Shown here: positions 27,046-35,162 of the stretch, one piece after another
Layout of the letters: the number at the start of each line of letters is the position of its first letter
Position numbering within the stretch: position 1 is the first letter of the stretch
Assembly (NCBI GenBank): GCA_966211955.1
Contig: CBIHOF010000009.1
Span: forward strand, 1-64,000
DNA length: 64,000 bases
Direction: 5' to 3'
Source of the DNA: Albitalea sp966211955
Lineage (GTDB): Bacteria > Pseudomonadota > Gammaproteobacteria > Burkholderiales > Burkholderiaceae_C
Made by a program: the position numbers and the translations under genes
The notes under the pieces: generated by a model
Database searches by the model: none
The model's input: the letters and a program-made list of their open reading frames with translations, nothing else
What the model was told of the DNA's origin: nothing

Positions 27046-27786
27046 ATGAACGCTGCACGCCGCAAACGCTCCCTGTCCTACGAAACCGTCAAGACATCGA
27101 TCCAGCAGCGCATCGCGGATGGCGGCTGGCAACCCGGCGTGCGGCTTCCCTCGGAACGCGAACTGGTGCAGGAGTTCGGCTGTGCGCGCATGACGGTGCA
27201 CCGCGCCTTGCGCGAGCTCGAGGCCGAAGGCCTGATCGAGCGTCGCCAGGGCTCGGGCTCGTATGTGGCGGAGCTCACGCCCATCTCCAATTTGCTGCAG
27301 GTGCGCGACATCCACGAGGAGATCCTCGAGCGCGGGCACACCCACAGCACGCAGGTCTTCAGCGTCGCACGCGAGAAGGCCACGCCCGACGTGGCGCAGG
27401 CCATGCGGCTGCGCAAGGGCGCCTCCGTCTTCCGCTGCCAGCTGGTGCACCTTGAAAACGGCGTGCCCATCCAGTACGAGGACCGGCATGTGAACCCGTC
27501 GCTCGCGCCCGATCTGCTCAAGCGCGACTTCACCAGCGTCACGCCCTCGGCCGTGCTCTTCGAGAATGCGCCGCTCACCGAGGCCGAACAGGTGGTCGAG
27601 GCGGTGATCGCCAACGACGAGCAGGCGCGGTTGCTGGAAGTGCCGGCCGGCAGCGCGCTCCTGATGGTGTCGCGCCGCACGGTGTCTCAAGGCGAGGTCG
27701 CCTCGATCGCCCGGCTCTACCACCCCGGCTCGCGCTACCGCCTCATCGGCAGCTTCAGCGTGCCGGCGCCCGGCCGCGCGGCTTAA
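27046..27786 (+). CDS. hutC: Histidine utilization repressor, GntR family
   Basis: 246 residues: N-terminal winged helix (YETVKTSIQQRI, LPSERELVQEFGCARMTVHRAL, residues about 13-75) and a C-terminal UTRA effector domain (QYEDRHVNPSLAPDLLKRDF...TPSAVLFENAPLTEAEQVVEA) as in HutC, which binds urocanate. Position opposite hutH, with a HutC-like box between, supports the name. Confidence 0.94.
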   Translation: MNAARRKRSLSYETVKTSIQQRIADGGWQPGVRLPSERELVQEFGCARMTVHRALRELEAEGLIERRQGSGSYVAELTPISNLLQVRDIHEEILERGHTHSTQVFSVAREKATPDVAQAMRLRKGASVFRCQLVHLENGVPIQYEDRHVNPSLAPDLLKRDFTSVTPSAVLFENAPLTEAEQVVEAVIANDEQARLLEVPAGSALLMVSRRTVSQGEVASIARLYHPGSRYRLIGSFSVPAPGRAA

Positions 27787-27868
27787 GGGCCGTCACGGAA
27801 TCGAACGGCCGGCATAGGACAATGGCGGGCTGCCCCTTGCGGGCGTTCCAGCCCGAGAGGTGTCCTCC

Positions 27869-28630
27869 ATGTCCCAGATTCCGAGCACCGCGACTCATGC
27901 CCGCGATCTCACCGATGCCGAGTTCGCCGAACTCGACGATCTCCTTGAACAGACGCCCGAGCCACTCACGCCCTGCGATGTGGTGATGCTCGACGGCTAC
28001 CTGGCCGGCGTGCTGGTGCAGCCGGTGCTGCTGCAGTCCGAAGCCTGGCTGCCTCACGTCTTCGACTTCGAGGGCACGCCGCTGCCCGACGACGTCGATG
28101 CCGACTGGCTGGAACGCACGAAGGCGCTCATCCTTCGCCGGCACGCCGCGCTCAACCGCGCCATGGTGGAAGACGGCTGGTTCGACCCGCTGGTGCTCGA
28201 ATTCGATGAAGAGCATCCGCCCGAGCCGCCGCCCGAAGGCACGCCGGACCCGATGGCCGGCCTGCATCCGGTGTCGCAGTCGCTGATGCCCTGGGTGGCC
28301 GGCTTCCAGCACGCCACCATCTGCTTTCCCGACCTCATCGAGATGCCCGACGACGCGGTGATGGCGGCGCTCGCGCGCATCTTCCGCCACCTGCCGGCGG
28401 AGACCGACGAGGAGAAGGAAGTCGTCGCCACGCTGGACCGCGAGCAGCCGCTCACGACGCTGGAAGACGCGATCGAGGACATGGTGGTGGCCGTGGCCGA
28501 CCTGCAGGACCTGACGCGTGAACAACGCTACAAGGTTGAAACGGTGAAGCGCGAGACCCCCAAGGTCGGCCGCAACGACCCGTGCCCCTGCGGCAGTGGC
28601 AAGAAGTTCAAGCACTGCCACGGCGCCTGA
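27869..28630 (+). CDS. UPF0149 family protein with C-terminal SEC-C motif
   Basis: 253 residues. The N-terminal 190 residues match the YecA/UPF0149 fold (LTDAEFAELDDLLEQTPEPL, MLDGYLAGVLVQP, WVAGFQHA). The last 20 residues form a SEC-C zinc motif (CPCGSGKKFKHCHG), as at the SecA C-terminus, which binds Zn and often ribosomes or SecB-like partners. The ATG at 27869 follows GAGAGG at 8 nt; a GTG three codons earlier is less likely. A paralogue without SEC-C lies at 36495-37256. Confidence 0.88.
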   Translation: MSQIPSTATHARDLTDAEFAELDDLLEQTPEPLTPCDVVMLDGYLAGVLVQPVLLQSEAWLPHVFDFEGTPLPDDVDADWLERTKALILRRHAALNRAMVEDGWFDPLVLEFDEEHPPEPPPEGTPDPMAGLHPVSQSLMPWVAGFQHATICFPDLIEMPDDAVMAALARIFRHLPAETDEEKEVVATLDREQPLTTLEDAIEDMVVAVADLQDLTREQRYKVETVKRETPKVGRNDPCPCGSGKKFKHCHGA

Positions 28631-28650
28631 AGTCGCCCCTTTGGAGCCGC

Positions 28651-29421
28651 ATGCGCCTGCAGATCCTCTCCGACCTCCACCTCGAGACCGAGACCTACCG
28701 CCCCGAGCCCGCACCCGGGGCGGAGCTGCTCGTGCTCGCGGGCGATGTGGACAGCACGTGGGAAGGGATGGAGCTTTTTCGCGGCTGGCCGGTGCCCATC
28801 GTCTTCGTCGCCGGCAACCATGAGTTCGACGGCCGGGAGATGAACAGCACCTGGCCGCTGCTGCGCGAACGCTGCGAAGACTGGGGCTTCACGATGCTGG
28901 AGCGTCAGAGCCTGGTGCTGTCGGGCGCTGATGGGCGGCGCATCCGCTTCGTCGCCACCACGCGCTGGTGCGACTTCAACCTCTTCGGCGACGCCCAGCG
29001 CGAACGGGTGCTGAAGGCGGCGGGCTACTTCATGAAGGTGCAGCGATCGACCATCGACGGCCTGCCCTTCGACGCCGCGGCGGTGCGCATCGAGGCGCTG
29101 GCCTGCCGCGCCTGGCTCGAGGCGGAACTCGCCAAGCCCAACGACGGCTGGGACGCCACCGTCGTCATCACGCACTTCGGGCCGAGCTTTCGCAGCGCCG
29201 ATCCGCGCTACGGTGCACAGCCGGGCACGGCGAGCTTCTGCAATGCGGACGATGACCTGATTTCGCGGGCCGACCTGTGGATTCACGGCCACCTGCATTG
29301 CCGGCACGATTACCGGGTACGCGAATCGGGGCGGGAGACGCGCGTGGTGTGCAACGCGCGGGGCCACGGAAAACGTGGCGAGGCCGAAGGCTACGACGGC
29401 CTGTTCACCGTCGAGGTCTGA
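28651..29421 (+). CDS. Calcineurin-like metallophosphoesterase
   Basis: 256 residues with all five metal-binding blocks: SDLHLE (7-12), LAGDVD, AGNHEFD, ITHFGPS and HGHLHCRHDY. This dinuclear-metal fold hydrolyses phosphodiesters or phosphomonoesters; substrate unknown. The start at 28651 has GGAG 5 nt upstream and lies 20 nt after the UPF0149 gene, so they are probably co-transcribed. Confidence 0.9.
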   Translation: MRLQILSDLHLETETYRPEPAPGAELLVLAGDVDSTWEGMELFRGWPVPIVFVAGNHEFDGREMNSTWPLLRERCEDWGFTMLERQSLVLSGADGRRIRFVATTRWCDFNLFGDAQRERVLKAAGYFMKVQRSTIDGLPFDAAAVRIEALACRAWLEAELAKPNDGWDATVVITHFGPSFRSADPRYGAQPGTASFCNADDDLISRADLWIHGHLHCRHDYRVRESGRETRVVCNARGHGKRGEAEGYDGLFTVEV

Positions 29422-29430
29422 AGCAGCGGC

Positions 29431-29628
29431 TCAGCGGGGTTGCCGCCGGCTCAATCGGTCGTTGGCCGCCATCTCATCGGCCAGCGACCGGGCTTCCGGG
29501 TCGTCTACCGCGCCGACGGTCGCATCGAGTCCGAATGCGGTGCCCATGTCCGCATAGTCCGTGTCCGCGGCGGGCTCCGGCTTGCCGAAACCCATCGAGG
29601 ACCACCAGGGCTGACTTGGCTTGTTCAT
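29431..29628 (-). CDS. Small conserved-type protein, unknown function
   Basis: 65 residues with a Trp-Trp pair near the N-terminus (SQPWWSS), a GFGKPEP segment and the stretch YADMGTAFGLD, followed by a charged tail ending RRQPR. No transmembrane helix. Short proteins with the DMGTAFGLD stretch recur in Burkholderiales, which is why I keep it. The start at 29628 follows GGGGTCGAG. It converges with the phosphoesterase gene 9 nt away. Confidence 0.5.
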   Translation of the reverse strand: MNKPSQPWWSSMGFGKPEPAADTDYADMGTAFGLDATVGAVDDPEARSLADEMAANDRLSRRQPR

Positions 29629-29764
29629 CTCGACCCCCACTCACACAACGCTTGTGTTGATGATCCCAGTGTGGTGGGTCTGCGGCGTGTGCGTTGCGCG
29701 GAAATGACGGGCGCTTTGCGTGCAGTTCGTTACGAATAGAGCCGTCGGCTGGTAACGGAGCTCT

Positions 29765-29825
29765 GTTGCAATGCACAATACGCGCCGGTCAGACCGCCGT
29801 TTCACCTCGTTGCAATGCAACAACG
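29765..29825. promoter_or_regulatory. Two operator-like repeats, GTTGCAATGCA
   Basis: GTTGCAATGCA occurs at 29765-29775 and 29809-29819, 44 nt apart, about four helical turns. The second copy extends to the palindrome GTTGCA-A-TGCAAC. The pair sits upstream of the small membrane ORF at 29925 in a 296-nt gap that otherwise holds only a short ACACAA/TTGTGT inverted repeat (29643-29657). Confidence 0.35.
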
Positions 29826-29924
29826 AACGGTGCGTCTGAACGATGGCAATTCGGCCGTCGGCGAACTATGGTTCAGGCCTTCGCGGTTGTCGCTCGCGGA
29901 CGGACCTCTGGGAGATAAAACAAC

Positions 29925-30158
29925 ATGACCCTCAACGCGCTCCAAGCGCTGACGTGGAGCACCGTCGCCGGTGCCGTCGCCGGTGCACTTCTGCTCGCTT
30001 CCGTCGAGACGAACTTCTCTGAATGGGCGCGCGAGCGCCGCGTCGAGAACGAGCCCCGCACCAGCGGCACCGATGCCGCTGTCCAGCGCAAGTCCCAGGA
30101 GCGCTCTTCGGCGATCATCGAGGCGTCCGTGCCGAAGCGCGAGGTCGCCGTCCGCTGA
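29925..30158 (+). CDS. Possible small membrane-anchored protein
   Basis: 77 residues: an N-terminal hydrophobic segment (residues about 8-26) then a charged Glu/Arg/Ser-rich tail. GGGAG lies 10 nt before the ATG. The last 44 nt overlap the end of argP on the other strand, which lowers confidence. No family recognised. Confidence 0.4.
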   Translation: MTLNALQALTWSTVAGAVAGALLLASVETNFSEWARERRVENEPRTSGTDAAVQRKSQERSSAIIEASVPKREVAVR

Positions 30159-31101
30159 CGCGCGCGGGCACGCCCAGCGCCCGTTCGGCGCCGGCTGACA
30201 AGGCCGCGCCAATCCGATCCAGCATGCCGATGCCGCCCGCCGAGGGCGGTGCATCGGCCGCATCCGCGCCCAGCCGCCACTGGTGCCAGAAGAGCTCGAC
30301 CTCCAGCAGCACTTTGGGCATCAGCGGCACCAGCGAGCCGTCGTCGATCAGGCCTTGCACCTGCACGAGCGGCACCACGCCGACGCCCCACCCCATCAGA
30401 GCCGCACGCACGTAGGCCTCGGACGACGGCACGAAACGTTCGCGCAGCCCAGGCCGGCGCACGCCGAACGCCAGCGACACCCACTGCTGCTGCATGTCGT
30501 CCTTGCGGTTGAAGATGAGGAACGGCAGGTGCGCGAAGTTGCCTCGATTCAGCCCGTGCTGATCGCCGCCGAGCTCGGCATCGATGAAGGCGGGGCTCGC
30601 CACCGCGGTGTAGCGCATCACACCCAGCGGCGCGACGCGGCAGCCGCGCAGCGCCTCGCGCACGGTGCTCACGCAGCCGAGCACCGCGCCTTGCCGCAGC
30701 CAGTCGTGGGTGAAGTCCTGGTCGTCCACCACCAGCTCCAGCGACACGCCGTCGCGCACCAGCTCGTCCAGTGCAGGCAATACCCAGGTGGCGAGGCTGT
30801 CGGCGTTGACCGCGATGGGCAGCCGCTCTTGCGCGGGGGAGGCGTCGCCCAGCTCGCGTGCCACGTCGCCGCGCATGGCATGCATCTGCCGGGCGAAGCG
30901 CAGCAGCACCTTGCCGGGTTCAGTCAGCCGCAGCGGCCGCGCCCGCACCACGAGCAGCCGGCCAACCTGCGCTTCCAGTGACTTGAGCCGCTGCGACACG
31001 GCCGACTGGGTGATGGACAGGCGCTGAGCCGCTCGTTCGAAGCTGCCGTCGTCGGCCAGGGCGGCGAGGCAATCGAGGCCGGCAGGGTCCAGGTCTTTCA
31101 T
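30115..31101 (-). CDS. argP: LysR-family regulator ArgP
   Basis: 328 residues. N-terminal HTH (LAALADDGSFERAAQRLSITQSAVSQRLKSLE) and the ArgP-type effector domain (VNADSLATWVLPAL, PFLIFNRKDDMQ, GWGVGVVPLVQV). ArgP activates the arginine/lysine exporter gene argO when Arg is bound. The start at 31101 fits the family (MKDLDPAGLDCL); upstream in-frame codons are unlikely. It is divergent from argO. The C-terminal 30 residues are Arg/Pro-rich and longer than usual. Confidence 0.92.
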   Translation of the reverse strand: MKDLDPAGLDCLAALADDGSFERAAQRLSITQSAVSQRLKSLEAQVGRLLVVRARPLRLTEPGKVLLRFARQMHAMRGDVARELGDASPAQERLPIAVNADSLATWVLPALDELVRDGVSLELVVDDQDFTHDWLRQGAVLGCVSTVREALRGCRVAPLGVMRYTAVASPAFIDAELGGDQHGLNRGNFAHLPFLIFNRKDDMQQQWVSLAFGVRRPGLRERFVPSSEAYVRAALMGWGVGVVPLVQVQGLIDDGSLVPLMPKVLLEVELFWHQWRLGADAADAPPSAGGIGMLDRIGAALSAGAERALGVPARVSGRRPRASARTPR

Positions 31102-31179
31102 AAGCGACGCTAATGTAGCGCGAGAAATATGAATCACCCTTCACTTGCGGCAGGGCCCTGAAGACAATCGCGGCCAACC

Positions 31180-31812
31180 ATGTCCACCGCCTCCAGCGCC
31201 CTCTCCGCCGCCTTCGCCCAGGGCTGGCTGATGACTGCCGGGCTCATCGTGGCCATCGGCGCGCAGAACGCACTGGTCCTTCGCCAAGGGCTTGCGCGCT
31301 CGCACGTCGGCGCGGTGGTGGCCCTGTGCACCGTGTCCGACTGGTTGCTGATCGCGCTGGGCGTCTTCGGCCTCGGTGCCGTCGTGCAGACCTCGCCGTT
31401 GCTGCTGCAGGCACTGCGCTACGGTGGTGCTGCATTCCTGCTCGCCTATGGCCTGAGGGCCGCGCTGCGGGCCTTGAAGCCCGGCGGCGACGCGTTGAAG
31501 GCCATCGGCCCGGCCGCGAGCCTCGCGTCGACGCTCGGTACCACGCTCGTACTCACCTATCTCAACCCTCACGTCTACCTCGACACCGTGGTGCTGCTGG
31601 GCAGCGTCGGCGCACAACAACCAGGAGGCGGCCAGGCGGCCTTCGCCGCCGGAGCCGGCGTGGCGTCGGCGATGTGGTTCACCACCCTCGGCTATGGCGC
31701 CGTGGCTGCATCGCGCTGGCTGCAGCGGCCGGCGGTGTGGCGTGGCATCGATGCGAGCGTGGCACTCGTCATGCTGCTCGTGGCCGCGCAGCTGCTCCTG
31801 AATCCGCTTTGA
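31180..31812 (+). CDS. argO: LysE/ArgO-type basic amino acid exporter
   Basis: 210 residues with about six transmembrane helices. LysE-family signature MTAGLIVAIGAQNALVLRQGLAR near the N-terminus and LNPHVYLDTVVLLG in the fourth helix. Exports L-arginine and/or L-lysine to relieve overload. It is divergent from its expected regulator argP across 78 nt; dadA follows 22 nt downstream. Confidence 0.93.
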   Translation: MSTASSALSAAFAQGWLMTAGLIVAIGAQNALVLRQGLARSHVGAVVALCTVSDWLLIALGVFGLGAVVQTSPLLLQALRYGGAAFLLAYGLRAALRALKPGGDALKAIGPAASLASTLGTTLVLTYLNPHVYLDTVVLLGSVGAQQPGGGQAAFAAGAGVASAMWFTTLGYGAVAASRWLQRPAVWRGIDASVALVMLLVAAQLLLNPL

Positions 31813-31834
31813 TTGAACACAAGAAAGAGTCCAC

Positions 31835-33142
31835 ATGAAAGTGATCGTCCTGGGCGCCGGCATCATCGGCGTGAGCACCGCGTGGCACCTGCTCGAGCAG
31901 GGACACGAGGTCACGGTCGTCGACCGCCAACCCGACGCCGCGATGGAGACGAGTTTCGCCAACGGCGCGCAGATCTCCGTGAGCTTCTGCGAGCCCTGGG
32001 CCAATGCGCAGGCGCCGTTCAAGGTCGCGAAGTGGCTGCTGCGCGACGACTCGCCGCTGCTGTTTCGCCCGCGGCTCGACCCGCACCAGTGGCGCTGGGG
32101 CCTGAGCTTCCTTGGCCAGTGCAACGACGCCGCCTTCGAGCGCAACGTCGCCCAGCTCGTCGCGCTCGGCCGCTACAGCCATGAGACGCTCAAGGAGATG
32201 GTGTCGGCCACTGGCATCGTGTACGACCGCCTGGAGCGCGGCATCCTGCACTTCTTCTCGACCCAGCAGGACTTTGATGCCGGCGCCGAGGCCGCGCAGA
32301 TGATGCGCCAGCACGGCGTCGACCGGCGCGTCCTGTCGCGCGACGAGGTGCTGAAGGTCGAGCCTTCGCTCAAGGCCTTCGCCGATCGCATCGCGGGCGG
32401 CACCTTCACGCCCAGCGATGAATCGGGCGATGCACGTGTCTTCACGCAGCAGCTGGCACGGCGCTGCGCCGAGCGCGGCGTGGCCTTCCTCTACGAGCAC
32501 GACATCGCGGGCTTCGAGGCGGCGGGGCACATGATCGATACCGTGCGCGTGCAGGACCATCTCACCGGCCGAACCAGCAAGCTCAGGGCCGATGCCTTCG
32601 TCGCCGCGATGGGCAGCTTCACCGCGCCCCTGCTGCGGCCGCTGGGCATCTACCCGAACATCTACCCGGCCAAGGGATATTCGGCCACGCTCAAGCTGAA
32701 GAAACCGCAGGACGCGAGCGTCGTGAGCATGATCGACGACGCCCGAAAGATCGCGATCAGCCGGCTGGGCGACACGATCCGCATCGCCGGCACGGCCGAG
32801 ATGGCCGGCTACGACACCTCGCTCACGAGCCGCACCTCACGACGCCGCTGCGAGGCGCTGATCCAGCGTTACGAAGAGCTCTTCCCCGGCGTGGCGGACA
32901 CGAGCGAGCCGAACTTCTGGGCGGGCTTGAGGCCGAGCACCCCCAACAACATCCCGATCATCGGCCGCAGCAAGGTCCACAACCTGTGGATCAACGCCGG
33001 CCACGGCACGTTGGGCTGGACGCACGGCGCCGGTTCGGGTCGGGCGCTGGCGGAGCTGATGAGCGGCCAGCGGCCGGCGCTGGACTTTGCCTTTCTTGGG
33101 GATGCGCGATCGAACCCGCAGCCCCGGATTGCCACGGCCTGA
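31835..33142 (+). CDS. dadA: D-amino acid dehydrogenase small subunit
   Basis: 435-residue FAD-dependent membrane-associated enzyme that oxidises D-amino acids (mainly D-alanine) to 2-oxo acids, passing electrons to the respiratory chain. It has the N-terminal dinucleotide motif GAGIIG (7-12), ETSFANGAQIS, the IYPAKGYSAT substrate region and the C-terminal GHGTLGWTHGAGSGRALAEL. It lies 22 nt after argO and is likely co-transcribed. No dadX racemase is adjacent. Confidence 0.95.
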   Translation: MKVIVLGAGIIGVSTAWHLLEQGHEVTVVDRQPDAAMETSFANGAQISVSFCEPWANAQAPFKVAKWLLRDDSPLLFRPRLDPHQWRWGLSFLGQCNDAAFERNVAQLVALGRYSHETLKEMVSATGIVYDRLERGILHFFSTQQDFDAGAEAAQMMRQHGVDRRVLSRDEVLKVEPSLKAFADRIAGGTFTPSDESGDARVFTQQLARRCAERGVAFLYEHDIAGFEAAGHMIDTVRVQDHLTGRTSKLRADAFVAAMGSFTAPLLRPLGIYPNIYPAKGYSATLKLKKPQDASVVSMIDDARKIAISRLGDTIRIAGTAEMAGYDTSLTSRTSRRRCEALIQRYEELFPGVADTSEPNFWAGLRPSTPNNIPIIGRSKVHNLWINAGHGTLGWTHGAGSGRALAELMSGQRPALDFAFLGDARSNPQPRIATA

Positions 33143-33146
33143 GGGA

Positions 33147-33623
33147 TCAATTCGCCGCGACGTACTTGTTGCCGTTGGCCTTGTACGCCGCCACCGCCTT
33201 CTTCAAATCGGTGTATTCATCGCAGGGCAGGCGGCACGCCTTGTCCAGTGCGGACAGGCGCTGCTCGGCCTTCGCGAGGTCGCCCTTCATGAGGTACAGC
33301 TCGCCGGAATATTCGAGCGCGCCGCGATGCTGCGGCTCGATGCGCAGCGCCTCGTCGTAGTAGCGCTCGGCGGCTTCGTAGTCGGGCACCTTGGCCTTGC
33401 GCAGGCTGTAGCCCATGAGGTTGTTCCAGTCGGCGCTGGCCGGGTCGTTGACCTTCTTCAGCTCATCGATCGCACCGCGCCAGGACTTGGCCGCGATCTG
33501 CGCGCGGGCTGCGGCGAGCTTGTCAGCAGTCGCGGGCGCGGGTTCAGTGTCGGCAGCGTAGGCGGTGTGAACGCAGGCGGCCAGCAGGGCCACGGACAGC
33601 AGGCGCGAAAGAGTCGTCTTCAT
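33147..33623 (-). CDS. Exported tetratricopeptide-repeat protein
   Basis: 158 residues: signal peptide (LSVALLAACVHTAYA) then about three TPR-like helix pairs (WNNLMGYSLRKAKVPDYEAAERYYDEALRI, GALEYSGELYLMKGDLAKAEQRL). Two cysteines near the end (CRLPCDEY) could form a disulphide. The start at 33623 follows GAGGA. It converges with dadA 4 nt away. Likely a protein-interaction module; partner unknown. Confidence 0.8.
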   Translation of the reverse strand: MKTTLSRLLSVALLAACVHTAYAADTEPAPATADKLAAARAQIAAKSWRGAIDELKKVNDPASADWNNLMGYSLRKAKVPDYEAAERYYDEALRIEPQHRGALEYSGELYLMKGDLAKAEQRLSALDKACRLPCDEYTDLKKAVAAYKANGNKYVAAN

Positions 33624-33729
33624 GGTGGGTTCCTCGTGTTGTCGGACACCGCTCATCGATGTCTCGCAGGCACTTACGGCCCCACCCACCAGATAGACGC
33701 AACCCCTCGCGCAAGCAATTGAAACCAGT

Positions 33730-34470
33730 TCACCACAACTTCACGCAATGGCCGGACAGTGCGAAGGTGGCAGGCGGCGCGTCACCGGGCCTGGCCGGCG
33801 CGTCATCGACGCTGACGGCCAGCCGGCCGACGTTGGCGAAGAGCTTCTCGGATTCGTCGGGCAGCGTGAAGCTCACCGACTCCTTCGCCGCAGGGAGCCT
33901 GGGCAGCACGGCCACCGGGAACGGCGCGCCATTGGCCGGGAAGGCCCAGAGCTGCGCCACCTTGCCCTCGGGCACCGTGATGGCCTGCAGCACCTTCACC
34001 GTCATCTGCCGACCATGCCGGCGCGAGTTGGCCAGCACCGTGGGCTTGCCGTTCGCATCCAGCAGCAGGCCGACATAGCTCGCCGGCAAGGCATCGGACG
34101 GCGTCTCGAGGCCGACCAGCCCAGGCTGCGAGCGCAGCACGATCACGCACAGGAAGACGCCCGCGAGCGCGCTGCCCAGCGTGCGCACCGAGAGCAGATC
34201 CCACAGCCATTGCAGCGGACTGCGCGAAGTGGTTTTCGCGGATGCGAAGAGCCGCTGCTCCAGGCCATTCCAGACCTGCTGACGCGGCTGCATCGCGGGG
34301 ACGCCGGCGGCGAGCACGCTGAAGCGTTCCTGCCAGGCGACCACCGCACGCATGGCCTGCGGCGCGTCTCGCAAGAGCTTCTCGAAACGACGTTTGGCGC
34401 GACCAGTCATCGTGCCCAGCGCGTACTCGCGGGCGAGCCGGTCCAACCGTTCTGGCAAGAGGTAGTTCAT
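33730..34470 (-). CDS. Membrane anti-sigma factor, RskA-like
   Basis: 246 residues. N-terminal helical anti-sigma domain (LPERLDRLAREYALGTMTGRAKRRFEKLL), one membrane helix (LGSALAGVFLCVIVL, near 97-111) and a C-terminal periplasmic RskA domain (VAQLWAFPANGAPFPVAVL, SVSFTLPDESE). It would hold the sigma factor at the membrane until regulated proteolysis. It overlaps the ECF sigma gene by 4 nt (ATGA). No classical HxxxCxxC zinc motif is seen. Confidence 0.9.
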   Translation of the reverse strand: MNYLLPERLDRLAREYALGTMTGRAKRRFEKLLRDAPQAMRAVVAWQERFSVLAAGVPAMQPRQQVWNGLEQRLFASAKTTSRSPLQWLWDLLSVRTLGSALAGVFLCVIVLRSQPGLVGLETPSDALPASYVGLLLDANGKPTVLANSRRHGRQMTVKVLQAITVPEGKVAQLWAFPANGAPFPVAVLPRLPAAKESVSFTLPDESEKLFANVGRLAVSVDDAPARPGDAPPATFALSGHCVKLW

Positions 34471-35048
34471 GCCGTCACGCCCGCCGCTTCCAGACAGCTC
34501 TTCAGCTTGTCCAACCCCCGCCGTACCCAGGCCTTCGCTGTCCCCAGTGGCGCATTCAACGCCTGCGCGATGTCCGTGTGAACCATCCCCCGGTAATACG
34601 CCAGCGCCAGCGCTTGCCGCTGCGAAGGGTTGAGCTCACTCATGCAGCGGTCGATGTTGACCTTCACGAGGCTCTCGTCCAGCAATTCCTGCGGCTGCCG
34701 GCCGTCGGAGTCGGCCACGTCCATGCCTTCGTCGTCCAGCGCTACTGTGCTGTTGCGCTCGGTCTTGCCGGAGCGCACGGCGTCGATGGCCCTGTTGCGC
34801 ACGATGTTGATGAGCCAGGTCATCGGCGTCGCCACCCCCGGGTTGTAGCCCCCGGCACTGTTCCACACATTCATGAACGCTTCCTGCAGCACCTCTTCGG
34901 CGCGATCCCGACTACTCAATATACGGAACGCGACGCCCAAAAGATGCGCTGAAGTCGCGCGATAAAGCTGCTCGAAGGCGGATCGGTCGCGCAGGGCGAC
35001 CTGGGACATCAATCGCGGAAGGTCGGCAGGTGCGGACATGGGCGGCAT
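34467..35048 (-). CDS. ECF-type RNA polymerase sigma factor
   Basis: 193 residues with sigma-2 (FEQLYRATSAHLLGVAFRIL, EEVLQEAFMNVW, TWLINIVRNRAID) and sigma-4 (LNPSQRQALALAYYRGMVHTDIAQALNAPLGTAKAWVRRGLDKL) regions, like the SigK group that pairs with RskA-type anti-sigma factors. The start may be ATG 35048 or ATG 35039; neither has a clear ribosome site. Only 114 nt separate it from the divergent Hsp70-like gene. Confidence 0.93.
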   Translation of the reverse strand: MPPMSAPADLPRLMSQVALRDRSAFEQLYRATSAHLLGVAFRILSSRDRAEEVLQEAFMNVWNSAGGYNPGVATPMTWLINIVRNRAIDAVRSGKTERNSTVALDDEGMDVADSDGRQPQELLDESLVKVNIDRCMSELNPSQRQALALAYYRGMVHTDIAQALNAPLGTAKAWVRRGLDKLKSCLEAAGVTA

Positions 35049-35162
35049 GGGGACAGGCCCCGCAGTTGGCCGGCGAGAGTATGCCGTCCTCGGCCCTCAC
35101 CAAGCCAGCCGTCGTCACAGGAAACTACAATCGCGCCCCCCTGCGTTTTCCTTGAGCCCGCC

